64,000 nt of DNA from Owenia fusiformis (lineage: Eukaryota > Annelida > Polychaeta > Sabellida > Oweniidae): positions 35,829,759-35,893,758 of the forward strand of contig CAIIXF020000009.1 in the NCBI GenBank assembly GCA_903813345.2, given 5' to 3'. The notes under the pieces are model-generated. The model made no database searches and was not told the origin of the DNA. It was given only the letters and a program-made list of their open reading frames with translations. Position 1 is the first letter of the stretch. The number at the start of each line of letters is the position of its first letter. The translations under genes were made by a program, and so were the position numbers. This document shows, piece after piece, positions 21,559 through 32,496 of this stretch.

Positions 21559-21658
21559 ATGATGGTTCGACGAAACGGACGGTTCGCTAAAACCAATAAA
21601 CCAGGCAATTCAGGCCAATTTGGAAAGAAACTAGATAGCGTGATAGCGAATGAGGATA
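21559..21658 (+). CDS. Possible first coding exon, divergent to the one at 21195
   Basis: The ATG opens 33 codons (MMVRRNGRFAKTNKPGNSG...) that end at a consensus donor A|GTAAGTG in phase 1. The Arg/Lys/Gly-rich start resembles the N-termini of many mobile-element or nuclear proteins, but this is only an impression. The start is 363 bp from the opposing ATG, so a shared bidirectional promoter is possible. No second exon was identified. Confidence 0.25.
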
Positions 21659-22081
21659 GTAAGTGAAATATATTTTGCAAAGGTCAGCTTGTAAACTACT
21701 GGGTAACCCTAAATGATGAGAAATATGTTCAAAATATGTTTTGCATGATTTATTCATATCCCAATGATTTAACTCCTTCACTGCATCTAATAAGGTATAT
21801 AGATACTAATTACGGGACATTTAGGAATTAAGTGACTAGACCAAAGCAAGCATGTTTGAGATTTTAATGATTTTAAATAAATTACCATTTCATTATTTGC
21901 TTTTAGACATTCAATCAGTTTTATTTGTCCAACAAACCATATTCACAAATTGTTCAATCCAACGAAGATTAGGGGATAAGCTAAGAGACCCCTCCATTTG
22001 TCCGTCCATCCATCCTTCAACTAGACAACAGCAACACCAAAGTGTAGCAAATCCCATCGAACAGCCATGGCTGGCATTTTT

Positions 22082-22376
22082 TTACAAACAAAGTATACAG
22101 CAAAAATGGCAGCCATTTTTCAAAATGGCCACCTTCTACCAAAAGTGTCATTAGACAGTGTGCCACGCTTATAGTATTCACGCATCAAATATGAACAAAA
22201 TCGCTCTACTACTTTTCGAGTTATAGTAAAATACGTTAAAATGACGGCCATTTTTCAAAATGGCTGCCTTCTACCTAAAGTGTCATTAGACAGTGTGCCA
22301 TGCTTATAGTATTCATATACCAAATATGAACAAAATCGCTCGACTACTTTTCGAGTTACAGCAAAAATCGTAAAAT
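22082..22376 (+). repeat. Two-copy tandem repeat, about 147 bp unit
   Basis: Two units each contain CATTTTTCAAAATGGC, AGTGTCATTAGACAGTGTGCC, ATATGAACAAAATCGCTC and ACTACTTTTCGAGTTA. They differ at roughly one base in ten. No coding frame is seen. Confidence 0.75.
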
Positions 22377-23365
22377 AACGAGTAAAGGCCGCCATAGTTC
22401 AATTCTTTGAAGCAAATGATTCTAAAAGTACAACATATCTTTGAAAAAATATCATTCTGTTAAGTGAAATTGTAAAAAATATTTTGCAGTGTGTGAAATT
22501 GAATTAAAGCACATGATTCAATGAATAGTGGATGCTTCAATTCACTTATGTCTTCTAGTCTAGGCTTTGAATTTGGACTACCACCCTCGTTCATAGTCTA
22601 GAATCAGGACATATGTTAAATTTAATCATCTACAATGCATTGAGTCATTGGCTTAAATCCTATAATATAATATGCCTATCAATATAATATATAATTATTT
22701 AAGTATCATCTCAATGCCTTAATTTTAATAGAATTATTTTAATATTTTACTAACTGTATTATATGTAGTTTGCATTACTGTTGATAAATAAATAAATGAT
22801 TGCACTGTTCAGTAAAGAAATATAGCAATTGTATTATTTAAACTGACTATACACTATAGAAATGATTTTCATTGAAAAATCAAATCAGTACCAAAATTAT
22901 GGTTACCCTGTAGTAGTGAAAGGCACATTAGAAATGAATATCACCCCCTTCAATCTATTTTTACAGGTTTTTATGATTATTTCAGATTTTTCTATAGTTT
23001 GCGTAATCAGGACGGTGAATTTTCTTCATTTTTCATCAAACATTTCGTCTTACCAATATTTATTATATCTGTCAATTTTATCAAAATCGCGCCGCTACGT
23101 TTGAAAATAATTCAAATTATGTAGTTTTTCCCATTGAGCTCCATTATAAAAATGGAATTTTCAAACTTAATATTTTAAAATTCTACGTGGTGAAAAGTTG
23201 CATATTGAGTAGTTAGTTAATGTTATGGTGTTAAAAATTCAAAACAAAAAGGAATAAAGAAAAAATGCCACAGAGCAGTCTCAATAGAGTATCTTTAAAT
23301 TGATATTATCCAGAAAACGAAGTATTCTGTTGGGTCCACATCTATAGAAAAAGGCAAAAAAGTAC

Positions 23366-23437
23366 GCCCAACGTGGGGCTCGAACCCACGACCCTGGGAT
23401 TAAGAGTCCCATGCTCTACCGACTGAGCTAGCCGGGC
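23366..23437 (-). tRNA. tRNA-Lys (CTT)
   Basis: The minus-strand 72-nt cloverleaf has acceptor GCCCGGC/GTTGGGC, D arm GCTC/GAGC, anticodon stem TGGGA/TCCCA with loop CTCTTAA (anticodon CTT), and T arm GTGGG/CCCAC with loop TTCGAGC. A T6 run follows within 5 nt of the 3' end (23356-23361). There is no intron and a single copy in the window. Confidence 0.95.
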
Positions 23438-23552
23438 AGATGAAGAACAATGTAAATACAGTTTTAGAAAAAACAAGGATTCATTTGAGATTATACATTA
23501 TACATAGATCATTCCATTGTTTGAACAGTGATCATGGATCTTAAAGAACGAA

Positions 23553-24067
23553 TGGCTACACTGTCCCATTTAGACCGTTCCGTATTAGTGGTCGTGTTGT
23601 CATAATACAGAATAAATCATACCATTTCATGAAAAATGGTGACCTTGTCCTACGGTAATTGAGATTATGTTTCACAGCAAGTTTGCATGGCGATACTGTA
23701 TAGCACATGCTCTGGGGAATTGATTCTACTTTCTATAGACACCAATCACATCTCTCTCGATAGAATAATAAAAAAGTCTTAGGGTCCTAACCTCCTTTGT
23801 TTATATTTACAAAAACGTGAAAAATTACAAAAGTTGTTATAACTTTTTAAATCTTAAACTCTTGAAACCGATTTCACTTGCCAGCGACAGATACTTTAGT
23901 CGTTGACGAACCGAACATGTCAGTTTGGTTCGATCTCCAAATAAACGATTTCAACATTTTAAAAAGCTCGATGCTAGTCCACGTGTTATGAAATGGTATG
24001 ATTTATTCCGTATTAATGTCAACAAAACCACTAATACGGAACGGTCTAAACGACACCGTGGCTATAG
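23553..24067. mobile_element. MITE with ~85-bp inverted ends (TTTAGACCGTTCCGTATTAG)
   Basis: The left arm 23553-23640 and right arm 23980-24067 are inverted copies sharing TTTAGACCGTTCCGTATTAG, then GAATAAATCATACCATTTCAT. The central 340 bp has no protein. Exact ends and target duplication are unclear (both ends read AT(G/A)GC(T/C)AC). Confidence 0.7.
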
Positions 24068-24256
24068 ACACCCCCGATCACTTAACATTTTTGAAAAAAT
24101 GCATTGTCGTTAATTCCTTGATATCTAGGATCAAATTGTTGAAAAATATGTATATTTTTAAGAAATAGCAATAAAAAGCATTCAAAATCTCATCTACACT
24201 TTTAAAAATTAAAGTACAACAGTTATGTAAAGTACAGAGTAACCTTCTAGAAATTA

Positions 24257-24640
24257 TTATATTCTATGTGTTTTCAAATGTTGCCCTTTGTGCTTCCTCA
24301 CTGTGATGTGAAATAATAAATTCAGTATTTTACTGCCACTTTAATGCAAACTGTATATGAGCAATTGATCTCAAGAAAACAGATCAATATATAATCGATT
24401 GATATGCATTTTTGACTTGTTAATTACTTCATGTGTTTTTTAATATTGCTCTTTGTTCTTTCTCATTGTGATGTTAATTAATAAACTCAATATTCTTTTC
24501 TGACACATTTCTGACACATCTCATTGAAGTATAAAGAAGATCATTAGTCAAAAATTTTTGAATTTTTACATGTTATATTTTATGTGTTTTTCAATGTTGC
24601 CCATTATGCTTTGTCACTATTCACCAAGAAGATCAATTAA
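24257..24640. repeat. Three diverged ~165-bp repeats
   Basis: Segments near 24257, 24425 and 24570 share TATGTGTTTT, AATRTTGCYC, TTTGTGCTT and TCACTGTGATGT in order. They are old and strongly diverged. No gene is visible around them (24070-25300). Confidence 0.5.
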
Positions 24641-25301
24641 AAAAGTCTAAAACGACTGAAAATAATGATTACTTTGATAATAAATAGAAACAGTGACAAT
24701 AATGATGTAAACAGAGTCATATTTCCTTCAAAAGGCCATTTTATACCGTTAATAGAATTACCTATATTTTGAAATATAAAGGTCAGAATGACCTAATTTT
24801 GGGATCTGGTTATCAAACGAAGTCCTTTTTTGATATCCTGTACAATTTCTTTTAATATCTTGGGGGCTGATAAAGGGTCTTAAAGACACCCGTCCTTTTA
24901 ATACCGCTTTGTGCACGGACTTGGGTCAACGTTTCTTTCGAACCTTACTGCCATATAACTATATAAAATTTGTGCTTTGTGCTTGTAAAAGATCTTACTT
25001 AGGTAAACGATTAATAAGGTCTCTTCTCACGAAATTGAGCTTCAATTAACACCCCCCCCCCCTCCCCCAACAAGAGGTGGAATTTTCTTAAAATTGAAAA
25101 ATGAGTACAGTCTGTTATCAATCATTTGATCATTAACATAATGTGACGTCATGGATGCACCATTGCATAATCTCAATACAATGAGATATCATTATAGACA
25201 GAATTGAATATCAAATAATTAAATACATTTTAATCTATATACACTTTACTTCCTGCGAAAGCTATTTGGATTTTGATATAATAGCTTTCCCACGGAGCAT
25301 T

Positions 25302-27398
25302 TGGACAGCTGAACGATTGTGACCTTTGAAATCGAATTAAGTCGATCCGCGGCTTACTTTTGGTCTTTAACTGTGTTTTACATCAGTATCATCAATCCGT
25401 GTAAGTATTAGAGCGCTGAAATACTTCTTTTTCGATCAAGACTTGTAAATTGTTCATCGAGTGAATGTTTTTGAGACCTATTTCCAATATCGCGGTTTGC
25501 TAGGAGCGAGATACGCAACGAACGAAATGAATTTTGAGAATTAGTTAGGTTCGGACAACCTCCGGAGATTTACGAAAATGTCCGAGCAGAAAACGCCATA
25601 TTGGAATTTGGCAGTAAAAACATTCACTCGACTAACAATTACAAGTCTTGTTCGAAAAGGAAGTACTTCAGCGCTCCAATACTTACACGGATTGATGATA
25701 CTGATGTAAGTCACAGTTAGAGACCAAAAGTAAGCCGCGGATCGACTTAATTCGATTTCAAAGGTCACTATTAATCGGTAGACTGTAAATCTCGTAAATC
25801 TAGTAAATCTAGTAAATCTAGTAAAATCTTGTAAAATCTTGTAAACTTTTTAGGGACCATTCATTTGATATCAATGTCAGTCTCAATGAAGAGTATTGGT
25901 GATTATGATTCCTTTTACAACATTAGAAAAATACCTTCTCTGCATTAAAATTCAGAGTCATTCCTTTCATCAAATAATCAATTTTTAACAAAATTGTGAA
26001 ATATTATAATAAAAAAGAATGTTTAAGGGGCTGATATGATATGGCTTTAAACTATTAATTACAAGGAATACAAGGAACATATCATCATCAAAACGTAAAT
26101 GGAAAGCATTGTAGAAATGTCATACTATACTTTATGTATAGGTAAAGCAAATAGATCAATCAGTAAGTTGTCTCACTCTTCCCCTTACTACAGCATTTGA
26201 TTGTTTTTATTATTTTTGGGGGTTGGCAAAAATCAATTTTGAAATTGCCATTTATCCATTCCTCTCATATTGGAACTTCTACAAATATTGTCAATTGAAC
26301 AGCATCGCCAAAAATAAGCAATAACTAAATTATCTGATAGGCTAAGCATTATAACATTTTGTGAGGGGAAAACAAGCCTGTGTCATTGGTAGACTGTAAA
26401 TCTAGTAAATCTAGTAAATCTCGTAAATCTCGTAAATCTAGTAAATCTAGTAAAATCTTGTAAAATCTTGTAAACTTTTTAGGGACCATTCATTTGATAT
26501 CAATGTCAGTCTCTATGAAGAGTACTGGTGATTATGATTCCTTTTACAGCATTAGAAAAATACCTTCTCTGCATTAAAATTCAGAGTCATTCCTTTCATC
26601 AAATAATCAATATACAAATTTTTTAACAAAATTGTGAACTATTATAATAAAAAAGAATGTTTAAGGGGCTGATATGATATGGCTTTAAACTATTAATTAC
26701 AAGGAATACAATGAACATATCATCATCAAAACGTAAATGGAAAGCATTGTAGAAATGTCATACTATACTTTATGTATAGGTAAAGCAAATAGATCAATCA
26801 GTAAGTTGTCTCACTCTTCCCCTTCCTACAGCATTTGATTGTTTTTATTATTTTGGGGGGTTGGCAAAAATCAATTTTGAAATTGCCATTTATCCATTCC
26901 TCTAACATTGGAACTTCTACAAATATTGTCAATTGAACAGCATCGCCAAAAAATAAGCAATAACTAAATTATCTGATAGGCTAAGCATTATAACATTTTG
27001 TGAGGGAAAAACAAGCCTGTGTCATTTAGATGGTACGCATTGTCTCCCCAGTCCTTAAATGTGTGGCTTAATTTGTTAATAGAGCATGCTTCTTGGGTGG
27101 GTTGTGTATGATGATAAAATGGGTGTACCATTTGATAACCATTTTGTTATCCAGGACTAACATATAGTTGTTTTGTAACTAAATATAATGAAATAAAAAG
27201 GTAGAATTTTTTCTACATGTTCATTTCATTCATACAAAGGCATTTTCAGTGCTTTTTCGACATTTGCACTTTATATCTTAGACATTGAATAATCAAGTTT
27301 TTACAAGATTTTACAAGATTTTACTAGATTTACTAGATTTACTAGTTTTACTAGATTTACTAGATTTACAGTCTACCCTATTAATCAGCTGTTCTTTT
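25302..27398. mobile_element. Foldback element split by a later transposon
   Basis: The left arm from 25302 (ACAGCTG...GTGACCTTTGAAATCGA) is repeated inverted at about 25600-25768 (TCGATTTCAAAGGTCAC). The outermost piece of the right arm (ATTAATCAGCTGT) is found only beyond 27378, because the element at 25777-27377 inserted in it. Without that insertion the foldback is about 490 bp with arms near 165 bp. It is non-coding. Confidence 0.7.
25777..27377. mobile_element. 1.6 kb element with 9-bp target duplication and internal tandem duplication
   Basis: The ends are GGTAGACTGTAAATC and its inverse GATTTACAGTCTACC, flanked by the 9-bp direct repeat CTATTAATC (25768-25776, 27378-27386). Both ends carry subterminal runs of GTAAATCTA(/C)G. 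The interior holds two nearly identical direct copies of about 612 bp (25777-26388, 26389-27010), the second starting again with the terminal sequence. A 9-bp duplication and G-starting ends fit a Mutator-like (MULE) non-autonomous element. No transposase is seen. Confidence 0.8.
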
Positions 27399-28205
27399 CC
27401 CCGTCTGAGAGCCATAATTTTCAAAATCTAACATGGCTCTCGATTTTTAAGACTTATTACAAACAGTGCTACAACAGACATTTCCTCTCCATAATTTAAG
27501 AAAAACAAACATACTTTAGAAGATATTCACAAGCTTTGTATTTAATTGTCTCAAACGACCAAAAGAATTTCCTCAAACATTATTCTGTGACTACTTCATA
27601 TCAAATGCTCAAACTCATGGACAAGGGACAAGTTAAAGATTCAATCTTGGATCTAATCAATTTAAATCCACATTTGGACAAAGGAGCATTAAATAAATGG
27701 CCACAATTTTGTTCAAGGCAAATTTTTTCAAATTGCGTGGGTACTCAATTATGTTCATACATGTGTACAGGTTCCCTGATAAAAAAGGAAATTGTGTAAA
27801 TAGGTGTGTACTTCATTCTACAACAAGAAACACCAAGAAATACTCTCTCAAAAGCAAATGATTTGAAATATCGGATCATTTAACGGGTTTTCGATGTGGG
27901 ACTCAATAGAATGGGTGGTCGGATTGAAGAGGTGTTCGAATTAGAGTTTGTTTCAAGTATCGTTTTATTGTTTGAAAAAATGGATATCATTACACACAGA
28001 GTCAATCATAGTTCATTTCGTCATTCCCATGGTGTCATGATTGGATTCTCATATCTTTGTTGGTCCTAAGCTGTAGTCTGTTGGCCTTATGTCAAGTCAT
28101 ATATTGATAGTGTTATACGATAGATGTGTATAACCATGGACCGTGGTATAACTATATTCACATAGTAAAGGTTATCAAAAAACGTTTGACTTTTATATTA
28201 TCTTT
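27387..28205. other. Gene-free stretch downstream of the first GST-like gene
   Basis: No convincing exon; an 87-codon plus-strand frame at 27536 has no domain or splice support. It presumably contains the 3' UTR of the minus-strand gene ending at 28206. Confidence 0.5.
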
Positions 28206-29513
28206 TTAATCTGTCAATTCTAAGAGCATACCAAGTCCAAAGAAAATCAGACCCAGAATGAGACAAACAACCGTGCAAACCATAAAGAAACTATTGGGTA
28301 GTGATTCCTGGCTTTCGTGCCAAGGGGTACCTCCAGTGTACATTTTCACCTTCTCCATGAGATTATAGTTCTTTTCTCTACAGAAAGGAGGATCGGCACC
28401 ATTGTGGTCTTTGTTGGAGCGGATGATTCCATCAGAAAATAATTCCTTGAAACAATTCCGTTTTTCTAAGAATATTCTCACAGCATTTTGGTCATCGGAA
28501 GACATATCATTGAAATGGTCTTGCAGCTTCTCTCTACACCAGACACGATATGGTACCACGTTGAATTTGTAACACGCATCACCGACTGTAAAATCGAACT
28601 TTGTTTTATTGTTTTTGAAAGCAACAGCATTTGCATTCAAATACGGTAAGTATTGGTCACTTATGATGTCAAAAAGAGGATAAAGCGTATCTGGAATATC
28701 GCCATCTGGAGCTGATACTCTGGGTGATCCGGGACCTTGATTTTTGACGTTCCACATACGCGCTACCCATTCGTAGACTGCGGGGCCTCTTTGTCTCATA
28801 ATCTTAGCAGGGGTAGGATCAAGAGAAAAATGACGAAACATGCTTGCAAAAATTCCAAAGTCAGCCATGGTTGGTTGAGATCCTAAAACGTACTGGTGCT
28901 TTTCAAAATGCATTTGTAGGATGTCTAATACATCAAGGTACAGCTGCTCGGTGTTAGCTTTGGTAGCCTCATCTCGTATCCCGTCCATGTAAATATAGTC
29001 ATTTACTTGCCGGCGGATAATTGAATCTTTGGCAATAAACTCAGGAACGAGACCCTTGTATGCATTTGTCAGGAAATCCACACAAAATCTTCTGGCGTAC
29101 AAATCCCTATCTGTTTTGAACCCCCATCTATAGTAAAGTGCCGGTCGCCACATCCACTCATCTGCAAAGTCTTCCAAGAGGCGTGAGACAAATCTCTGCA
29201 CTGGGCAATCCGGTAGTACCCCCGTGGCTATCTTAGAGAGCCCTTCATCTGCTTCAAATAGCTCGATGATGGGGGTTGTGTCTCTCAACCAAACGTCTGC
29301 TACTGTGTCGTGAATAACAGGCACCTGCATCAGACCAGTTTTCTCAGCAATAGTCGTTGCCCAATCATCCCATTGTAGCTCAATACGCTTGAAGTCAATG
29401 CCTTTGTACTTCAAATAGGCTTCTAGTTTGCCACTAAAGTAAGATATATCCAATATGTATACATTTAGGTCCTGAGATCTCAATGGCACTCTGTAGTCCT
29501 TTTTCGAAGCCAT
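28206..29513 (-). CDS. Tail-anchored GST-like protein, copy 1
   Basis: 435 residues in one coding exon. Residues 17-97 form a thioredoxin-fold GST N-terminal domain with the cis-proline motif MQVPVIHD (P65) and a DTT (78-80) where glutathione is usually held. Residues about 105-255 form the helical C-terminal domain with the N-capping phrase GSQPTMADFG (211-220) followed by an extension. Residues 408-431 are one strongly hydrophobic helix before a five-residue tail, so the protein is probably tail-anchored with the GST fold in the cytosol. The architecture recalls GDAP1-type membrane GSTs, but it is not clearly that family and activity is unproven. The ATG has a strong context (ATCACCATGG), and an acceptor AG at 29541-29540 implies a spliced 5' UTR. 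It is head-to-head with the copy at 32497. Confidence 0.9.
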   Translation of the reverse strand: MASKKDYRVPLRSQDLNVYILDISYFSGKLEAYLKYKGIDFKRIELQWDDWATTIAEKTGLMQVPVIHDTVADVWLRDTTPIIELFEADEGLSKIATGVLPDCPVQRFVSRLLEDFADEWMWRPALYYRWGFKTDRDLYARRFCVDFLTNAYKGLVPEFIAKDSIIRRQVNDYIYMDGIRDEATKANTEQLYLDVLDILQMHFEKHQYVLGSQPTMADFGIFASMFRHFSLDPTPAKIMRQRGPAVYEWVARMWNVKNQGPGSPRVSAPDGDIPDTLYPLFDIISDQYLPYLNANAVAFKNNKTKFDFTVGDACYKFNVVPYRVWCREKLQDHFNDMSSDDQNAVRIFLEKRNCFKELFSDGIIRSNKDHNGADPPFCREKNYNLMEKVKMYTGGTPWHESQESLPNSFFMVCTVVCLILGLIFFGLGMLLELTD

Positions 29514-29584
29514 GGTGATTATTCTTGTTCACCAGCAGACTGAAATGAAAGATGTACCCGACATAAATAGACTGACATGAAGTA

Positions 29585-29779
29585 TAGTAAAACCTGTCTT
29601 TGTGAACACCTCTCCCTAGTGAACACCTGTCGTCTCTAGACACCTGTCTCTGGACACCCGTCATCCGTATATACTCCACTGACTCTATATAAATTACCTT
29701 CTCTTTAGTGAACATCTACCTACAGTACGTGAACACATTATTTGGCTCCATAGGTGTTCACTGTATACAGGTTTTACTG
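29585..29779. mobile_element. MITE with TAGTAAAACCTG ends, best copy of its family
   Basis: It begins TAGTAAAACCTGTC and ends ACAGGTTTTACTG. The interior repeats GTGAACACCT in direct and inverted form. It is the same family as 883-1062, and its terminal repeat is shared with 7361-7520. It lies about 70 bp upstream of the GST-like copy 1 start codon, so it could sit in the promoter or UTR intron. Confidence 0.7.
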
Positions 29780-30807
29780 TGTTAACGTTGTACACATAAG
29801 TCTTACTTGGAAGGCATTAGCAGATTAGGAGTAAATAAACCAATTGCAATGGTCAAGATCAACACCATAAAATACAAATATCAAAATCTACTTTTTGTTA
29901 TGAACGGATTGGTCGGACAATTACTCAGTATTCATATATGGTAAAGGTCGATGAAAGTTCATTATTAATATGGTCTAGAATACCAAATAATATGTTCTTG
30001 TAACATAGTAGTTTATTCAGAATTTCTCATTTTTACGTCCAATATGTTAAGTTCAATATGTGTGTCAGATCATATTTACGATCTAGTTTTCTTGATCTTA
30101 ACTAATAAATCTTCCTGCATGATCACAGTGTCGGTTTCGTGCATGTTTTTAGAAATGTTAACTTGATTTGCTTCAAATCTCTGGATCCCAGGCTATGCTG
30201 GACCTCCTCATCTATTTTTCCTTTTAGAGGTCATTGCTTGAAGCAAGAGTAAATTATGACTAACAAATATTAATCCTACCTGTAAAGCTGCTAAAGTCGA
30301 GTGAGGTCCATATTAAGTTTGCAGTCAGAGTTCTCAAGATGAAAGACTTTACACTGTTTAGCACTAAGGTCATAGTCTGGTTTTATTTACTTGTTTACTG
30401 ATACGTCATCGTTTACGAATAGGGCACTTTGAACTTTATCTACTTCATCTCAACTGTGGTAGCCTAGTTCATAAAGCCATCGTTTCCTTGTACCAAGCAT
30501 TTATTCACGTCTTGGATTCCCAAGGTAAAACGTTTTCATGAAGTTAAAAATTAGTTAGATGTAGATGTGTTAATTGGTTCTTAAATTGTAAATAGAGGCA
30601 TATTTGGAAATAGCCTTGCCATGGTTGAGTTTACAATTGTTTTTATTTGAAAATATCCTTGTTGCATCTAGTTTAGGGCAAAATTATGAATGAATGTTAG
30701 GTAATCGAACACTGTGGAGAAACTTGAGAGAAAAATTAGAAAAAATGATACTGAAGCCACTTCCTGGAATTTACATGCCTTTCATATATGAGGGTTCTGT
30801 TATGGGT

Positions 30808-31735
30808 GGTTTTGGATATTGGGTATATCCTGGAGGAATCATAGGTATATTTCCAAGGTCCCAGAGGGTTCGAGGTAAGACATCATATCTCCTGAGGGAT
30901 ATAACCCATATCCAAAACTGAGCATCACATAACTAATTTATCCTATGATAAGTGACTTTTAACTTTAAAATATACTGATTAATCCCTTTATTGTATTCCT
31001 ACGGGTGTTTTGGTAACTATATAATAATCAATAATTGTAAAAGAAAGTAATGAAAAGTTAACAACCGGCCATAAAATATAACTACAGAGTCTGTAAATGT
31101 TGTACTAGTAGTTAAAAGATTACTGAGATCAGTGGGATTGTGGAAACATTTTCCCGGATATATCGGAGCGGAAGAGAGACAGCGGGGGGAAATATGTATC
31201 GCGCTCCCTTGACATATCAATTCCATATCCCAGACAGTCCAGATCCCGCTGTTATGTACCTGAAACCTCACTTTTCATAGGATAAATAAGGGTTATGTAC
31301 TGGGAGGTTTTGGATATACCCTATATCCAAAACCGACCGTACATAACTGGTGTATCTCATACTTGAGTGAGTTAAGGGTAGATATAACCTTCTCACCTTT
31401 TTCAAATGACAAGATATGCCTATAGTAAAAGCAAAATTTATATTTAACATTTTCGTAACATTCTTTTGTTCAATACAATGAAATCGTAACATTTAAACTT
31501 TAAAAATTTTAAACTCTTACCTTTTTTAAACTTTTTTAAACTTTTGAAAAATTCCCGGGAGCGGGATGGGTATATTATATCTGCCCGCATTTGGCTTGGA
31601 GCGGGACATATAAAATATATCCTGCCCGCTCCTCATATATGATATATATTCCCGGGTGATATCTACCCCTAACCCACTTAAGTATGAGATACATAGGGTT
31701 ATTAGGTTATACACCTGGAGGTTTTGGAATTAGTA
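30808..31735. repeat. Cluster of nested palindromes
   Basis: Short palindromes at 30808-30932 and 31292-31346 share GTTATG...GGTTTTGGATAT. They alternate with two inverted-repeat pairs: TTATCCTATGATAAGTGA (30938-30957 with 31267-31286) and GTATCTCATACTTGAGTGAG (from 31351 with 31660-31694). A third copy of GGTTTTGGA lies at 31722. The pattern looks like MITEs inserted into each other or tandemly arranged. It is non-coding. Confidence 0.6.
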
Positions 31736-32185
31736 AATAAAATACATTTTAGCTGACCTGTACAGTGCACATAAAAATCTCTATCCATTCAACTGGTGTA
31801 TAAACAGAATAATAGTACGTAGTATAAATAAATGTTGTTCCAAGTGATGTGAGATTCTGTGCTGTGTCAAGATATAGGACTACGTCTAGTTATTGACTGG
31901 ACCACCACTTCTAAATTGTAAATACTCTTATCAATCAAATATAAATAGGTAATCCGGGGTTTTGGATTCTGATGAAACATTCGTAAAAGAAAAGACGGTT
32001 CTTGGTTCAAGACTGTGGACCCCCGACGGCTTGCTTTTTAAATAACAGGTAAGGTTCATCGGGAGATCCAAAGCCTTTACTATCCTTCAGAATAGACAGG
32101 GGGTAAGGCTGAACGACTGGAATGAACGTGTTACAAGGGTAATGGGATAATAGAGCGTTCGACCCTCAAACGAACCTCTATAAAG

Positions 32186-32325
32186 CCTTGGTCACATTCG
32201 CTCCGATTTTCACAACGGCGCCCGGCCGATGGAGTATTTTGTTCAGAAATGTATTAATTTTGAACAAACAACTCAATCGGCCGGGCGCCGGCCGATGAAT
32301 CGCAACAAATGTGACCCAGACATAA
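32186..32325. mobile_element. Short GC-rich MITE with GGTCACATT ends
   Basis: The left end TTGGTCACATTCGCTCCGAT and inverted right end CTGGGTCACATTTGTTGCGA match, with internal inverted GGCGCCCGGCCGAT motifs. About 140 bp long, 170 bp upstream of the GST-like copy 2 acceptor. Confidence 0.6.
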
Positions 32326-32496
32326 GGGAGTTAATAAAAGTGAATTGCCGTGTTAGAAAGAATGAGGCAAGGATAGGTGTACTGTTTTCTATTGTGGTAA
32401 CCAGGTAACTGAAAAGGGAAGGATCTCAATTTTCCACGATACTAATGACAATTGTACACAATTCCTTTTCAGTTGATAGTTGAGTGGTAAAGCGCC

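Larger units (their letters stand above)
29540..32472. other. Shared upstream region of the head-to-head GST-like pair
   Basis: It holds the putative 5' UTR exons and promoters of both genes, but I cannot place them. Recognisable content is MITEs (29585-29779 and 32186-32325) and a dense palindrome cluster (30808-31735). No other coding exon is seen. Confidence 0.5.
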
